64,000 nt of DNA from DAIDKA01 sp963708865 (GTDB lineage: Bacteria; Pseudomonadota; Gammaproteobacteria; Steroidobacterales; Steroidobacteraceae): contig CAVPUC010000006.1 in the NCBI GenBank assembly GCA_963708865.1, positions 130,290-194,289 of the forward strand, in the 5' to 3' direction. Position numbers and translations under genes: made by a program. Within the stretch, counting starts at the first letter, position 1. Each line of letters starts with the position of its first letter. The notes below the pieces were generated by a model. The model saw nothing but the letters and a program-made list of their open reading frames with translations. It was not told the DNA's origin and made no database searches. Shown in pieces: positions 45,688 through 52,709 of the stretch.

Positions 45688-46449
45688 ATGATGTTGACCA
45701 CTGCTCGTGCCCCCCTGACGCTCGCCTGGGCGCTGCTCATGGCGCTGGCGCTGGGCGGTTGCGTCAACTCCCACGACAGCAGCGCCGACACCGGTGTCGC
45801 ACCCGGCTCCGGCGCCACGAGCGACGATGAGGATCACGGCAATGACAGCAATGGCAGTCACGCCATCAACGGGTCGATTCATGTGAGCGCCGGCAAGGCA
45901 GGCGGCGAAGTCACGACCATCAATGGCTCGATCCGCGCCGACGACAATGCCCAGATTACCGAGGGCCACACCGTCAACGGCAATATCAGTCTAGGCAGTC
46001 ACGCCACAGCCACGTCATTGACTACGGTGAATGGCGGCATCTCCTTAGGCGAGGGCGCGAAGGTGAGCCAGACCGTCACCACGGTCAACGGGACGCTCGC
46101 GCTGCGTCCTGGCTCACAGGTCGGCGGCCGGCTCGCCAACGTCAACGGTACGATCATCCTGGCCGGCGCCACCGTCAACGGCGGCATCAATACCGTCAAT
46201 GGCAATATCGATATCGGTGCCAACTCCCACGTGCAGGGCGGCATCATGGTCCATAAGCCCTCGACCGGCTTCTTCCACTGGTGGAGCGACAGCGACAAGC
46301 CCCGCGTGGTGGTCGGTCCCGGCGCCGTCGTCGAGGGCCCGATGCATTTCGACCGGGCCGTCCGGCTGTACGTCAGTGATTCCGCGACCATCGGGCAGGT
46401 CACCGGCGCCACCCCGGTCAAGTTCTCCGGCGACCAGCCGCCCGGCTGA
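45688..46449 (+). CDS. Repeat lipoprotein with 'VNG' beta-helix-like repeats
   Basis: 253 residues. Signal and lipobox LMALALGGCVNS, then an Asp/Ser-rich linker and at least eight short repeats with TxNGxI or xVNGxI cores (TTINGSIRADD, HTVNGNISLG, TTVNGGISLG, TTVNGTLALR, ANVNGTIILA, NTVNGNIDIG). This looks like a polymer-like beta-solenoid as in bactofilin/DUF4097-type proteins. AGGAGC precedes the ATG. It lies 17 bases after ispB. Probably outer-membrane-anchored; role unknown. Confidence 0.65.
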   Translation: MMLTTARAPLTLAWALLMALALGGCVNSHDSSADTGVAPGSGATSDDEDHGNDSNGSHAINGSIHVSAGKAGGEVTTINGSIRADDNAQITEGHTVNGNISLGSHATATSLTTVNGGISLGEGAKVSQTVTTVNGTLALRPGSQVGGRLANVNGTIILAGATVNGGINTVNGNIDIGANSHVQGGIMVHKPSTGFFHWWSDSDKPRVVVGPGAVVEGPMHFDRAVRLYVSDSATIGQVTGATPVKFSGDQPPG

Positions 46450-46474
46450 CCGGCTAGGCCAGATCGCCCTGCCC

Positions 46475-46504
46475 TTGTTCCGGCGCGGCGCGGTCGAGTA
46501 CACT
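46475..46504 (+). promoter_or_regulatory. Probable promoter of tRNA-Pro
   Basis: TTGTTC (46475-46480) and TACACT (46499-46504) are spaced 18 bases, 47 bases upstream of the tRNA 5' end. Both boxes are close to sigma-70 consensus. Predicted by eye only. Confidence 0.45.
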
Positions 46505-46551
46505 GCGCGCCCCCGTGTGAGCCCCCGAAGGCCCACCCCGGCGGCCAGATT

Positions 46552-46628
46552 CGGGATGTAGCTCAGCCTGGTAGAGCACTACGTTCGGGACGTAGGTGTC
46601 GCAGGTTCAAATCCTGTCATCCCGACCA
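46552..46628 (+). tRNA. tRNA-Pro (anticodon CGG)
   Basis: Begins CGGGATGTAGCTCAGCCTGG and ends CATCCCGACCA. Acceptor arms CGGGATG/CATCCCG pair. The anticodon stem CTACG/CGTAG encloses TTCGGGA, giving CGG, which reads CCG. T arm GGTTCAAATCC. CCA is encoded. The 3' 48 bases are repeated at 61358-61405, so this tRNA is the integration site of the element that follows and remains complete after insertion. Confidence 0.95.
46581..46628 (+). repeat. attL, 48-bp direct repeat
   Basis: Exact copy of 61358-61405, covering the tRNA-Pro from the 3' half of the anticodon stem to CCA. Flanking bases differ on both sides (CACT before here, AATC before the other copy; G after here, A after the other), fixing the limits. 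A tyrosine integrase gene lies inside the right copy. Confidence 0.9.
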
Positions 46629-46685
46629 GAAGAAACAGAAACTTACGTCGTGATTTTTGTGCCCCGTATGAGCTTTCCGGAACTA

Positions 46686-46704
46686 GTGCTCCACTTGTGC
46701 TCCA
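46686..46704 (+). repeat. Integrase arm-type repeats, left end
   Basis: Two GTGCTCCA copies 11 bases apart (46686-46693, 46697-46704), about 58 bases inside attL. The right end has the same pair with the same spacing at 61207-61225. Paired octamers near both att sites are typical of arm sites for lambda-type integrases; binding is inferred. Confidence 0.6.
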
Positions 46705-46781
46705 TCGCGGCGTTTTGGGCGACCAATAAGAAAACAAAATTCCCCGAACTGCTTCTCAGCGCCCGGTGCTAAGCGCATTCC

Positions 46782-47765
46782 ATGGGCAGTCACATCTTTC
46801 CTGCGCACCTCGGCCCTGTCATTGGCGACCTCGTAGCATTCTTGGATACGCTGCTCTTAGATGCAGACGGTGAGGTACGATGCGACGCTTCCAGCTTGAG
46901 GTTTGCCACACCGGCAGGGATCTGCGCACTAGCGTGTGCATGTCAGCAACTCCACGAGCATGGGCAACAAATATACTTCGATAAGCTCTCACCAGAACTC
47001 GACAGTTTCCTGGAACGGATGGACGTTTTTCAGCACTGTCATGTAGAGCACGGACCCAGCCGCCCTCGATACAACCGCGCTGCATCGTTAGTGGAGGTCC
47101 AGCACCTCAGCGAACAACGGCAAATTCCGGATACCGCTAAACGTCTAGCAGCCGCAATGACTGGGTGCTTGCTGCATGGGTTGTCGGATGACATTGACCC
47201 TGAGGGGATGAAGCCCAGACCCTCGGATCATTTGATGGTACTGCTCCGCTATGTGCTGGTTGAGCTTTTGGAAAATGCGCTGACCCACGCACGAGAGAGG
47301 GGATATGAAGACTCCGCCGTATGGGTCGCGGCGAACTACTTTCCGCGCACCGACGAAGTACGGTTTGCTTTCGTAGATAATGGATGTGGATTTCTTGAGT
47401 CCCTTCGCGACCATCCCGAGGTGCGCAGGCACGCATCGGATGCACGCGCGATCAAAGTCGCTATGGAGCCATTTATATCCAGCAATCGGGGGGTCGGGAT
47501 ACTGGATGAGACTTCCAACCAGGGAATTGGTCTAACCATAAGCAGGGACATTGCTTTGGATAGCGCCGGTTACATTCGAATAACATCCGGAAGCAGTTCT
47601 ATTAAGCAAGATATCGCCAGTCAGAAGAATTTTACTCATGCATCGCGGTGGCAGGGATCGATAGTCGAAGTAAAGTTGCGACGCGATTCCTTGCTTAACG
47701 TCGGTTTGGGGGGAATTGCGGCGCGTTATCAGCATGCTCCTACACCCGGAATACAATTCACATAA
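46782..47765 (+). CDS. STAS-like/GHKL ATPase fusion protein
   Basis: 327 residues, cytoplasmic. Residues 1-95 resemble a STAS domain (CDASSLRFATPAGICALACA, LSPELDSFLERMDVF). Residues 145-305 are a GHKL (histidine kinase/MutL-like) ATPase: N-box VLVELLENALTHARERG, G1 FAFVDNGCGF, and GIGLTISRDI as G2/ATP-lid end. No phospho-acceptor His domain, so it is not a classic kinase; it resembles anti-sigma-type SpoIIAB joined to its own STAS partner. It is followed by a DUF4325 STAS-like gene 45 bases on. Lower GC than the host. Function unknown; a regulatory partner switch or a defence module is inference. Confidence 0.7.
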   Translation: MGSHIFPAHLGPVIGDLVAFLDTLLLDADGEVRCDASSLRFATPAGICALACACQQLHEHGQQIYFDKLSPELDSFLERMDVFQHCHVEHGPSRPRYNRAASLVEVQHLSEQRQIPDTAKRLAAAMTGCLLHGLSDDIDPEGMKPRPSDHLMVLLRYVLVELLENALTHARERGYEDSAVWVAANYFPRTDEVRFAFVDNGCGFLESLRDHPEVRRHASDARAIKVAMEPFISSNRGVGILDETSNQGIGLTISRDIALDSAGYIRITSGSSSIKQDIASQKNFTHASRWQGSIVEVKLRRDSLLNVGLGGIAARYQHAPTPGIQFT

Positions 47766-47810
47766 GTGATAATTTGGCCCGCCTCTACCATAAGGTATAC
47801 ATTAACGGCT

Positions 47811-48167
47811 ATGGACTGCGCGACGATTAATCTGAATGAGCTTGGCGGATCGTTCTTAGGGACTCGCTTTGAAGGGCGAATCCTGAGGATGGAGCTTGAG
47901 CGTGCCTTAACCGTCTCGTCGCAGGTAAACCTGGATTTCCGGGATGTTGCACTGACGCAGTCATGCGCAGACGAATTCGTAGGTGTGCTATTTGCGCAGG
48001 CTGGGTCGCCACTTTTGCAGCGCCTAATTTTTGCCGGCTGCTCGGATGATGTGCGCGCAATTCTCCAACTTGTGATCGGCAGTAGACTTCAGGAACGCGA
48101 GCAGTTGGTGCGTCAAGGCGTGCTAAATGCGCAAAGTGCTAACGCACTGCAGCAATCCTACTCCTAA
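47811..48167 (+). CDS. STAS-like domain protein (DUF4325)
   Basis: 118 residues. Core motif VNLDFRDVALTQSCADEFVG fits the DUF4325 pattern 'VxLDFxxVxxxxxSFADExxGxLF'. DUF4325 proteins are often next to an ATP-binding GHKL protein, as here. ATG 47811 (MDCATINLNELG) is preferred to upstream in-frame starts. The likely role is to bind or be phosphorylated by the ATPase encoded just upstream. Confidence 0.75.
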   Translation: MDCATINLNELGGSFLGTRFEGRILRMELERALTVSSQVNLDFRDVALTQSCADEFVGVLFAQAGSPLLQRLIFAGCSDDVRAILQLVIGSRLQEREQLVRQGVLNAQSANALQQSYS

Positions 48168-48180
48168 GCGCTAAGGCCGG

Positions 48181-48639
48181 GTGGTTCCCGTGGGAACCAT
48201 TGAGCGTTTGATGGAAGCGCCGCCATATCCGGAGTCGTTACTCAAGCCGACCGATCCGCCCCCAGAGATTCGGCCGTTTCTAATCACCCTATTCGCGCGA
48301 CGACACGAGGGTGTCTTCACCAGGCAGGCCAAGGCAACAATTGGCACTTGGAGCCCGCAACCCCATTACTGCTTTCCTAACTGCAAAGAGTGGGTGCGCT
48401 TCAATCCAACTCACAAGTGCATAGTCGGGTTCTTGTACTTCGACTATCTGCCTCTCGGCTTTGTTCGCTTTACACCGCACGCCGTGATCGAAGTGGACGA
48501 CGGCACGCTGGTGGACATCACGCCGCACGGCGTTGAGACACCGTATCCCTTCCTTCGACATGTAGGGACTGGCGAAGAATTCCAGGCAATGGTGGACGCG
48601 CAAGGCGAACGCACCGGGGTAGATCTGATCTTTGTGTAG
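48181..48639 (+). CDS. Hypothetical protein with possible Cys-His-Asp triad
   Basis: 152 residues from GTG 48181 (or 142 from ATG 48211, MEAPPYPESLL). No family recognised. HYCFPNCKEWVRFNP contains Cys64 and Cys68, FTPHAVIEVDDGTLVDITPH contains His100 and Asp112 (GTG numbering). Cys...His...Asp with HAVIEVDDGTLVDITP recalls papain/transglutaminase-fold enzymes ('HAWVEV..GW..LDPT'), but this is a motif-level guess. It lies 13 bases after the DUF4325 gene on the same strand, so it is probably the third gene of that operon. Confidence 0.6.
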   Translation: MVPVGTIERLMEAPPYPESLLKPTDPPPEIRPFLITLFARRHEGVFTRQAKATIGTWSPQPHYCFPNCKEWVRFNPTHKCIVGFLYFDYLPLGFVRFTPHAVIEVDDGTLVDITPHGVETPYPFLRHVGTGEEFQAMVDAQGERTGVDLIFV

Positions 48640-48666
48640 GCCCCTGAGCGAGGTCCCAAACGAAAA

Positions 48667-48684
48667 CGCCGCCCGAAGGCGGCG
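48667..48684 (-). terminator. Rho-independent terminator, minus strand
   Basis: CGCCGCC and GGCGGCG form a 7-bp GC stem with a 4-base loop. Read on the minus strand the hairpin is followed by TTTT, 30 bases after the end of the 48968-48717 gene. It separates the convergent plus-strand cargo operon from the minus-strand operon. Confidence 0.7.
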
Positions 48685-48716
48685 CTGTCGCGAGGGGCTA
48701 GGCACCTGGTTCGCTG

Positions 48717-48968
48717 CTACGCCACCGCGATCATCAGCCGATCTTCCATCAGGTCTGAGAGCACGAGGGCTGCGGAGCTAAGATTCCCGAACTGGTCTAC
48801 GGTGTCGGAGTTGATATGGCCGCCGGCCTCGTGCAGCGCCCGACAGACCCCACGCAGACCCTGCCAAATGGTCAGGCTATCCGGACCCTCGCCGATGCCA
48901 CCAAATGAGATTTCCGCCCTCTGCTGTTCAGGATCGAGAGCGCCGATCGACGTGACGTTGTCGCTCAT
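48717..48968 (-). CDS. Hypothetical small protein
   Basis: 83 residues, MSDNVTSIGALDPEQQRAEI. Helical second half (WQGLRGVCRALHEAGGHINS, LSSAALVLSDLMEDRLMIAV). No motif known. Last gene of a three-gene minus-strand operon in which each start overlaps the previous stop (ATGA), and followed by a terminator. Confidence 0.6.
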   Translation of the reverse strand: MSDNVTSIGALDPEQQRAEISFGGIGEGPDSLTIWQGLRGVCRALHEAGGHINSDTVDQFGNLSSAALVLSDLMEDRLMIAVA

Positions 48969-49177
48969 GAGTACACCCCGCTAATTTTGCCGACCATGGT
49001 CCCGGCGCTCTCAAGGAGGCTCTCAGCACCGGACAGTGCGTTACTGATTCGGGATCGAACGTCTTCTGCCCCAAGATTTGACTCGTGGGCAACCGCAAAC
49101 CCCACCACAGCGATAACGGCTTGGGCTTCGTAGATCCGGGAAATTGCGTCATCCAGAGGCTTCTTCGGGGCGCTCAT
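48965..49177 (-). CDS. Hypothetical small protein
   Basis: 70 residues, MSAPKKPLDDAISRIYEAQA, predicted all-helical (LDDAISRIYEAQAVIAVVGF; ISNALSGAESLLESAGTMVG). No family recognised. Overlaps both neighbours by 4 bases; cotranscribed with the Lar-like gene upstream. Confidence 0.55.
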   Translation of the reverse strand: MSAPKKPLDDAISRIYEAQAVIAVVGFAVAHESNLGAEDVRSRISNALSGAESLLESAGTMVGKISGVYS

Positions 49178-49470
49178 GACCGCGCCCGCCCGGTGACCAT
49201 GCCCTTTCGCTCGTTCCAGCTCTGTGCCGCGGCCTTTATGCTCTCAGCTTGGGGGCCACGCGACCCGCAGCAGTCTGCCCAGCTGTAATAGGGCAAAAGG
49301 CTATCGCCACCTTCCTTCAGGATGGAAACGTCTATCGAGGAGGCCCCGCAAAATGGGCACGGAAGAGCGGGCGGCACCCCGCCAACCCGTACTCTTTCGC
49401 CAAAGTCGGTTTTGACTTGGAAAACCGTCTGATTCTTTTTGGGCCGGTCGCTAGAATTCGTCTTAGCCAT
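49174..49470 (-). CDS. Lar-like restriction alleviation protein
   Basis: 98 residues. LPCPFCGASSIDV gives the CxxC zinc half, DCCGSRGPQAESI the second, and AAQSWNERKG the conserved WNxR end of Lar-type (restriction alleviation) proteins. Such phage proteins reduce cleavage by type I restriction enzymes; in Gram-negative phages many 'Lar family' hits are only structurally similar. It heads an operon of three overlapping small genes. Confidence 0.65.
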   Translation of the reverse strand: MAKTNSSDRPKKNQTVFQVKTDFGERVRVGGVPPALPCPFCGASSIDVSILKEGGDSLLPYYSWADCCGSRGPQAESIKAAAQSWNERKGMVTGRARS

Positions 49471-49543
49471 GATTGCACCTCTGTTGTGCGGTTGTGGTTA
49501 GGCCATGGGTGCTGTTTGACGCAGCGCCCGTGGCCGATTCAGG

Positions 49544-49708
49544 TCATCGTCGCGGCGGCTTCAGCTTCCTGTACTTGATGAGCAGATCGTCTATCGCCTC
49601 CCGCATCAGGATTGACTTGGGAAGGCGCTTCTCTGCCGCAAGCTCTTTAAGCAAGGCGGTGCGATCTGCGTCCAGATGCATCAGGTGAGCCGTTCGCTTC
49701 GTAACCAT
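49544..49708 (-). CDS. Ribbon-helix-helix (RHH) DNA-binding protein
   Basis: 54 residues, MVTKRTAHLMHLDADRTALL followed by KELAAEKRLPKSILMREAID and DLLIKYRK. This is the CopG/Arc-like pattern: a basic beta strand, then two helices with a KSxLxREAIxxLL turn. Too short for the usual ORF cutoff. A perfect 16-bp palindrome lies 2 bases upstream of its ATG and overlaps its ribosome-binding region, which suggests autorepression. No toxin gene is adjacent, so it is probably a regulator rather than an antitoxin. Confidence 0.7.
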   Translation of the reverse strand: MVTKRTAHLMHLDADRTALLKELAAEKRLPKSILMREAIDDLLIKYRKLKPPRR

Positions 49709-49710
49709 CA

Positions 49711-49726
49711 GGAGTTATATAACTCC
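49711..49726. promoter_or_regulatory. Perfect 16-bp palindrome, probable RHH operator
   Basis: GGAGTTATATAACTCC is self-complementary over all 16 bases and sits between the RHH gene (minus) and the 49778 gene (plus). AT-rich core suits a promoter overlap. It could control both directions. Confidence 0.6.
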
Positions 49727-49777
49727 GATATACTGGATCGGTCAAGCCATTCCCCATATCGACGGAGCGCATATCAG

Positions 49778-49978
49778 ATGACAACTCCACAAGGGGTCGT
49801 AACAGGATCCTGCATTATCGCCTTGTCGATACTCGCGCACGCATGGATGACCCAGGCGCCCCGATACAGCATGAGCGCAAGTGCGGCGGAGCGGTTGAAC
49901 GTGCGCACTGGCGAGATATTGCTGTGTCGCCCAAGTGACGAGAAATATCCGCCGACCTCCCTCGCCTGCAGCCGGTAG
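49778..49978 (+). CDS. Small hydrophobic-N-terminus protein
   Basis: 66 residues with one predicted membrane segment at the N-terminus (TGSCIIALSILAHAWM) and a polar tail ending TSLACSR. Divergent from the RHH gene; its promoter region contains the palindrome. No family recognised; it runs counter to the main leftward transcription of the element, as accessory genes often do. Confidence 0.45.
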   Translation: MTTPQGVVTGSCIIALSILAHAWMTQAPRYSMSASAAERLNVRTGEILLCRPSDEKYPPTSLACSR

Positions 49979-49981
49979 CGA

Positions 49982-50272
49982 CTATGCGCTATGCGACGGC
50001 GGCCCTGGCCCGCTCGGGCTGTACCGCTCTATCCCTACTTCCAGCCGCAGCCCATCGCGCTCGGCGAAGAAGACACTGTCAGCGCGGCCGATGTCGGTAC
50101 AACGCCAGCCGGCAGCGATGCGCTCGGACCGGGCCGCCTTGAGAACGGCTCGTAGGTCGGTGCTTGGGCCGATCTCACGCGCTGCTACAGGCAGCCGGTG
50201 CCCATCTCTCACGACAAGCCATGTACGCACTGAGAGCGGCTGCAGCGGGTCGTAGAGCGTTCGGCGGGGCAT
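49982..50272 (-). CDS. Hypothetical protein
   Basis: 96 residues, MPRRTLYDPLQPLSVRTWLV. A mixed alpha/beta small protein with VRDGHRLPVAAREIG and DSVFFAERDGLRLEVGIERY. No known motif, and codon quality is modest. ATG at 50270-50272. Annotated because it is the only credible coding ORF in the stretch. Confidence 0.45.
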   Translation of the reverse strand: MPRRTLYDPLQPLSVRTWLVVRDGHRLPVAAREIGPSTDLRAVLKAARSERIAAGWRCTDIGRADSVFFAERDGLRLEVGIERYSPSGPGPPSHSA

Positions 50273-50429
50273 ATCCGAAGCGTACCGGCGTCTCCCGGCC
50301 GATCAGCAAACCGAAATGGGCCGAGCTGGATGGCATACAGCACGACGCAGCGGCCGTAGCTGTATGAGCCACGCTTCGCTCAGGTTTACAATCGATGGCA
50401 GGCTTTGGCTGATCCGAACTGGGGGGCAA

Positions 50430-50627
50430 ATGAGAAAATGGATGTTAGTAGCGCTGGTGCTCTTGGCAGGTTGTGCATTCGTACCGGTTCAGCAAAGAAC
50501 GCTGCACAATTCCAGCGGCGGCACCATCACGTGCGATCAGACAGGAGCTGGTGTCGTCTCCTATTCGGTCGGCAAGTCCAGGTTCGAGGACTGTGTCGCG
50601 AAGGCGCACGCACAGGGATATCAGTGA
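50430..50627 (+). CDS. Small lipoprotein
   Basis: 65 residues: signal MRKWMLVALVL then lipobox LLAGCAF, mature VPVQQRTLHNSSGGTITCDQ. GGGGGGC lies about 4 bases before the ATG. Cys residues in the mature part (TITCDQTG, EDCVAKAH) could form a disulphide. Followed 17 bases later by a membrane protein gene on the same strand, possibly a pair. Confidence 0.6.
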   Translation: MRKWMLVALVLLAGCAFVPVQQRTLHNSSGGTITCDQTGAGVVSYSVGKSRFEDCVAKAHAQGYQ

Positions 50628-50644
50628 CCGGGAGGCAATCGGGC

Positions 50645-50875
50645 ATGGAAACTAATCGAAATGCGCGACGTGGCTACCGCACCTGGCTCAAGAGTGTGCG
50701 CAGAAAAGAAACCGGATTCCACGGGCCCGGGTTGGTTTGCGGAGCAGTGGCTATCTTTGCGTTGTTGTGGCCGACTCTCACCAAAGCTGCGCGGGAGTTC
50801 GACTGGTTCGGGCTGCTGCGTCGGCGTTGCAATCTGGGGCGCCACTTCCACAATCGGACTTTGGAACCGTTGTGA
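50645..50875 (+). CDS. Small membrane protein
   Basis: 76 residues, METNRNARRGYRTWLKSVRR, one membrane segment (GPGLVCGAVAIFALLWPTLT) and a basic tail RRRCNLGRHFHNR. GGAGG lies 11 bases upstream. Sits behind the small lipoprotein gene. A lipoprotein plus a small membrane protein recalls phage spanin pairs, but no lysozyme is nearby and this is speculative. Confidence 0.45.
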   Translation: METNRNARRGYRTWLKSVRRKETGFHGPGLVCGAVAIFALLWPTLTKAAREFDWFGLLRRRCNLGRHFHNRTLEPL

Positions 50876-50979
50876 GCGCTACGAGAAGCGGCTGCGCGCT
50901 GCAGGTCTACCTACAGACTGAGGCCGGCGTCGCCGCCATCGAGTACGTGCTAAGCCATTCCATTCGCATGGTCCTTCAC

Positions 50980-51366
50980 TCACGGGGCGCCATGCCACAC
51001 GACCACCAGGCTTGCCACGCTGCAGGTGATCTGGGCGGCAGCGGCATAGTTCACCAACTGGTCGAAGGGGTAGTAGGTGTCCACGGTCGTGGAACCGGTG
51101 AGCGTGATGGTCCGGGCCGTTCCAGTTTCATCCTGCGCAAAGCCGGTGAGCGTCACGGTGACCGCGGTGGCATTCGCCGGGATCAGGATAGAGGAGATCT
51201 CGGTGTCACCGGCCACCGGATTGAGCGCACCTGCGCCAATCCCCGCACCTGCGAGGTTTACCGCGGTGATCGCTGTAATTCGGTGCGCAATGCCCCCGAC
51301 GCGCTCAGTGGGCGTGTAGCCCGAAGCACTGTCGGAGAAGCGATTGAGGTATGACAGTAGCGACAC
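50980..51366 (-). CDS. Hypothetical beta-rich protein
   Basis: 128 residues from GTG 51366 (VSLLSYLNRFSDSASGYTPT). Middle ITAVNLAGAGIGAGALNPVA, then SSILIPANATAVTVTLTGFA and RTITLTGSTTVDTYYPFDQL, all strand-forming and Thr/Ala-rich, as in phage minor head or decoration proteins, though no family is recognised. Last gene of the leftward structural-like block. The GTG has no clear ribosome site. Confidence 0.5.
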   Translation of the reverse strand: MSLLSYLNRFSDSASGYTPTERVGGIAHRITAITAVNLAGAGIGAGALNPVAGDTEISSILIPANATAVTVTLTGFAQDETGTARTITLTGSTTVDTYYPFDQLVNYAAAAQITCSVASLVVVWHGAP

Positions 51367-51379
51367 GTGAGATTTGGGG

Positions 51380-51736
51380 CTACTTGTAGCGCATGCCGTT
51401 CTTGAGCCCGGCCGTCGAGCCGCGGTTGATGCCGCCGGTTGCGACGCTCTGATGCGTGGCATGTTTGAATGTGCCGCTGCCGTCGGTTGCGAAACCGACA
51501 GACTCGGACTTCGGTTTCCCGGTCGCACCTTTATGTGCCACTGAGGCCGCGCTCCACGCGTCGGACACCAGCGGCTTTGTGGGTTGGTTTCCCGTGGAGC
51601 TGTTCGCGCCGTACCTTCTGACGGCCTTAGAGTGCACCTGCGGATTGTTCGCCCCGGACTGCGCCGCGGGGCGGCCGTGGATGTTCGCATTGCTGCGGGG
51701 CGTGACCCCGAAGCCGTTAGACTTGGACTTTGCCAT
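51380..51736 (-). CDS. Hypothetical low-complexity protein
   Basis: 118 residues, MAKSKSNGFGVTPRSNANIH, rich in Ser, Asn, Gly and Lys, with no hydrophobic core, so probably disordered (head-internal or scaffold-like proteins of phages can look like this). ATG 51736 overlaps the stop of the upstream gene by one base. Function unknown. Confidence 0.5.
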   Translation of the reverse strand: MAKSKSNGFGVTPRSNANIHGRPAAQSGANNPQVHSKAVRRYGANSSTGNQPTKPLVSDAWSAASVAHKGATGKPKSESVGFATDGSGTFKHATHQSVATGGINRGSTAGLKNGMRYK

Positions 51737-51933
51737 CACTTCCTTCCTGGTATGCCGCGCTCGGCATCGTTGATCTGTTGCCGAGTGGGGGTTCTTTCAT
51801 TCGTATCGCGCACCAGGTCAAGTGGCTGGCCGTCGTCATGCTTAAAGCCGGTGCCGACGACTCGCTGGGGCTGACTCGCCTGCGTCCTTCGGGTGCTGCC
51901 GTGGCTGAAGGGCCGTTTGGTAACCTTGGCCAT
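51736..51933 (-). CDS. Hypothetical small basic protein
   Basis: 65 residues, MAKVTKRPFSHGSTRRTQAS, basic and Gln/Arg-rich, ending EPRQQIN-like RTPTRQQINDAERGIPGRK. No motif. It overlaps both neighbours by one base (TAATG and TGATG), so it is translated with them. Confidence 0.5.
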   Translation of the reverse strand: MAKVTKRPFSHGSTRRTQASQPQRVVGTGFKHDDGQPLDLVRDTNERTPTRQQINDAERGIPGRK

Positions 51934-52418
51934 TACTTCTGCTCCGGTGCGGCCCGATCAACGGCTTCGGCAACCATCAGGACGCAATCCCCGTCCACGA
52001 CGGCATTCGCCTCGCGGATCGCATTGGCCAGGTTTGGCTTGTCCTTCAGGATTTCAGCAAAGCGTTTGGCGGTCGCCTGCATTACAGGCTCGACCCGTTC
52101 GCCAAAACGAGTGATCAGACGCTCGCGGTCTCGATCGGTCAACTGGGTGCGCGGGCTCTCCGCATTGCTGCCCAGACGAGCGCGATTGCTCTGCAAGTCC
52201 TGAAGCCGGCTGCCGAAGGCGAGCGCCTCACCGGCATTTAGCCCCAGCTCACCGCAGAGTTTCGCGAACTCCTTTTCCTCAAATTCCAGCGCTTTCGCTC
52301 GAGTGATGTCATTCGTGCGGCGGGCCACTACCTGTCGCACCGAGTACAGGGAGGTTTGCGCCTGGCGATAGTCGGCATCGGTTTTGGCGCCGTAGAGCTT
52401 GGATGAAGCGGTAGTCAC
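51933..52418 (-). CDS. Hypothetical helical protein
   Basis: 161 residues, MTTASSKLYGAKTDADYRQA, predicted largely coiled-coil (RTNDITRAKALEFEEKEFAK; DRDRERLITRFGERVEPVMQ; AKRFAEILKDKPNLANAIRE). No named family; shape suits a phage scaffold or terminase-small-like protein. In frame and overlapping the next gene by one base. Confidence 0.55.
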   Translation of the reverse strand: MTTASSKLYGAKTDADYRQAQTSLYSVRQVVARRTNDITRAKALEFEEKEFAKLCGELGLNAGEALAFGSRLQDLQSNRARLGSNAESPRTQLTDRDRERLITRFGERVEPVMQATAKRFAEILKDKPNLANAIREANAVVDGDCVLMVAEAVDRAAPEQK

Positions 52419-52428
52419 AGGGTTTCCT

Positions 52429-52662
52429 TCAGCGGTAGTCGTGGATGAACTCTCGACCGTGATTGCGAATCAATCGGCCAAGATGTGTACCGGAGAGCAT
52501 CGGCAGAAAGATCCGGGCAACGCCGGCGGGGTGGCCGCCGACGAGTGCTTCGTGGATGACCTCGCCTGGCCTGATCTCGCGCGTCTCGAACAGCGAGTCA
52601 ATGGCATCGATCGCATTCTGCAGTGCCTGTTCAGCTTTCACTCGGGGAACGGGTGTGGTCAT
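52429..52662 (-). CDS. Hypothetical small protein
   Basis: 77 residues, MTTPVPRVKAEQALQNAIDA. GGAGGA lies 7 bases upstream of this ATG, which settles the start against the longer ORF. EVIHEALVGGHPAGVARIFL in the middle. No family recognised. Confidence 0.6.
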   Translation of the reverse strand: MTTPVPRVKAEQALQNAIDAIDSLFETREIRPGEVIHEALVGGHPAGVARIFLPMLSGTHLGRLIRNHGREFIHDYR

Positions 52663-52709
52663 GTTCTGTCCTCCATGATGAAAGGCTATAGCTGCGACAT
52701 GCGAAGAAC

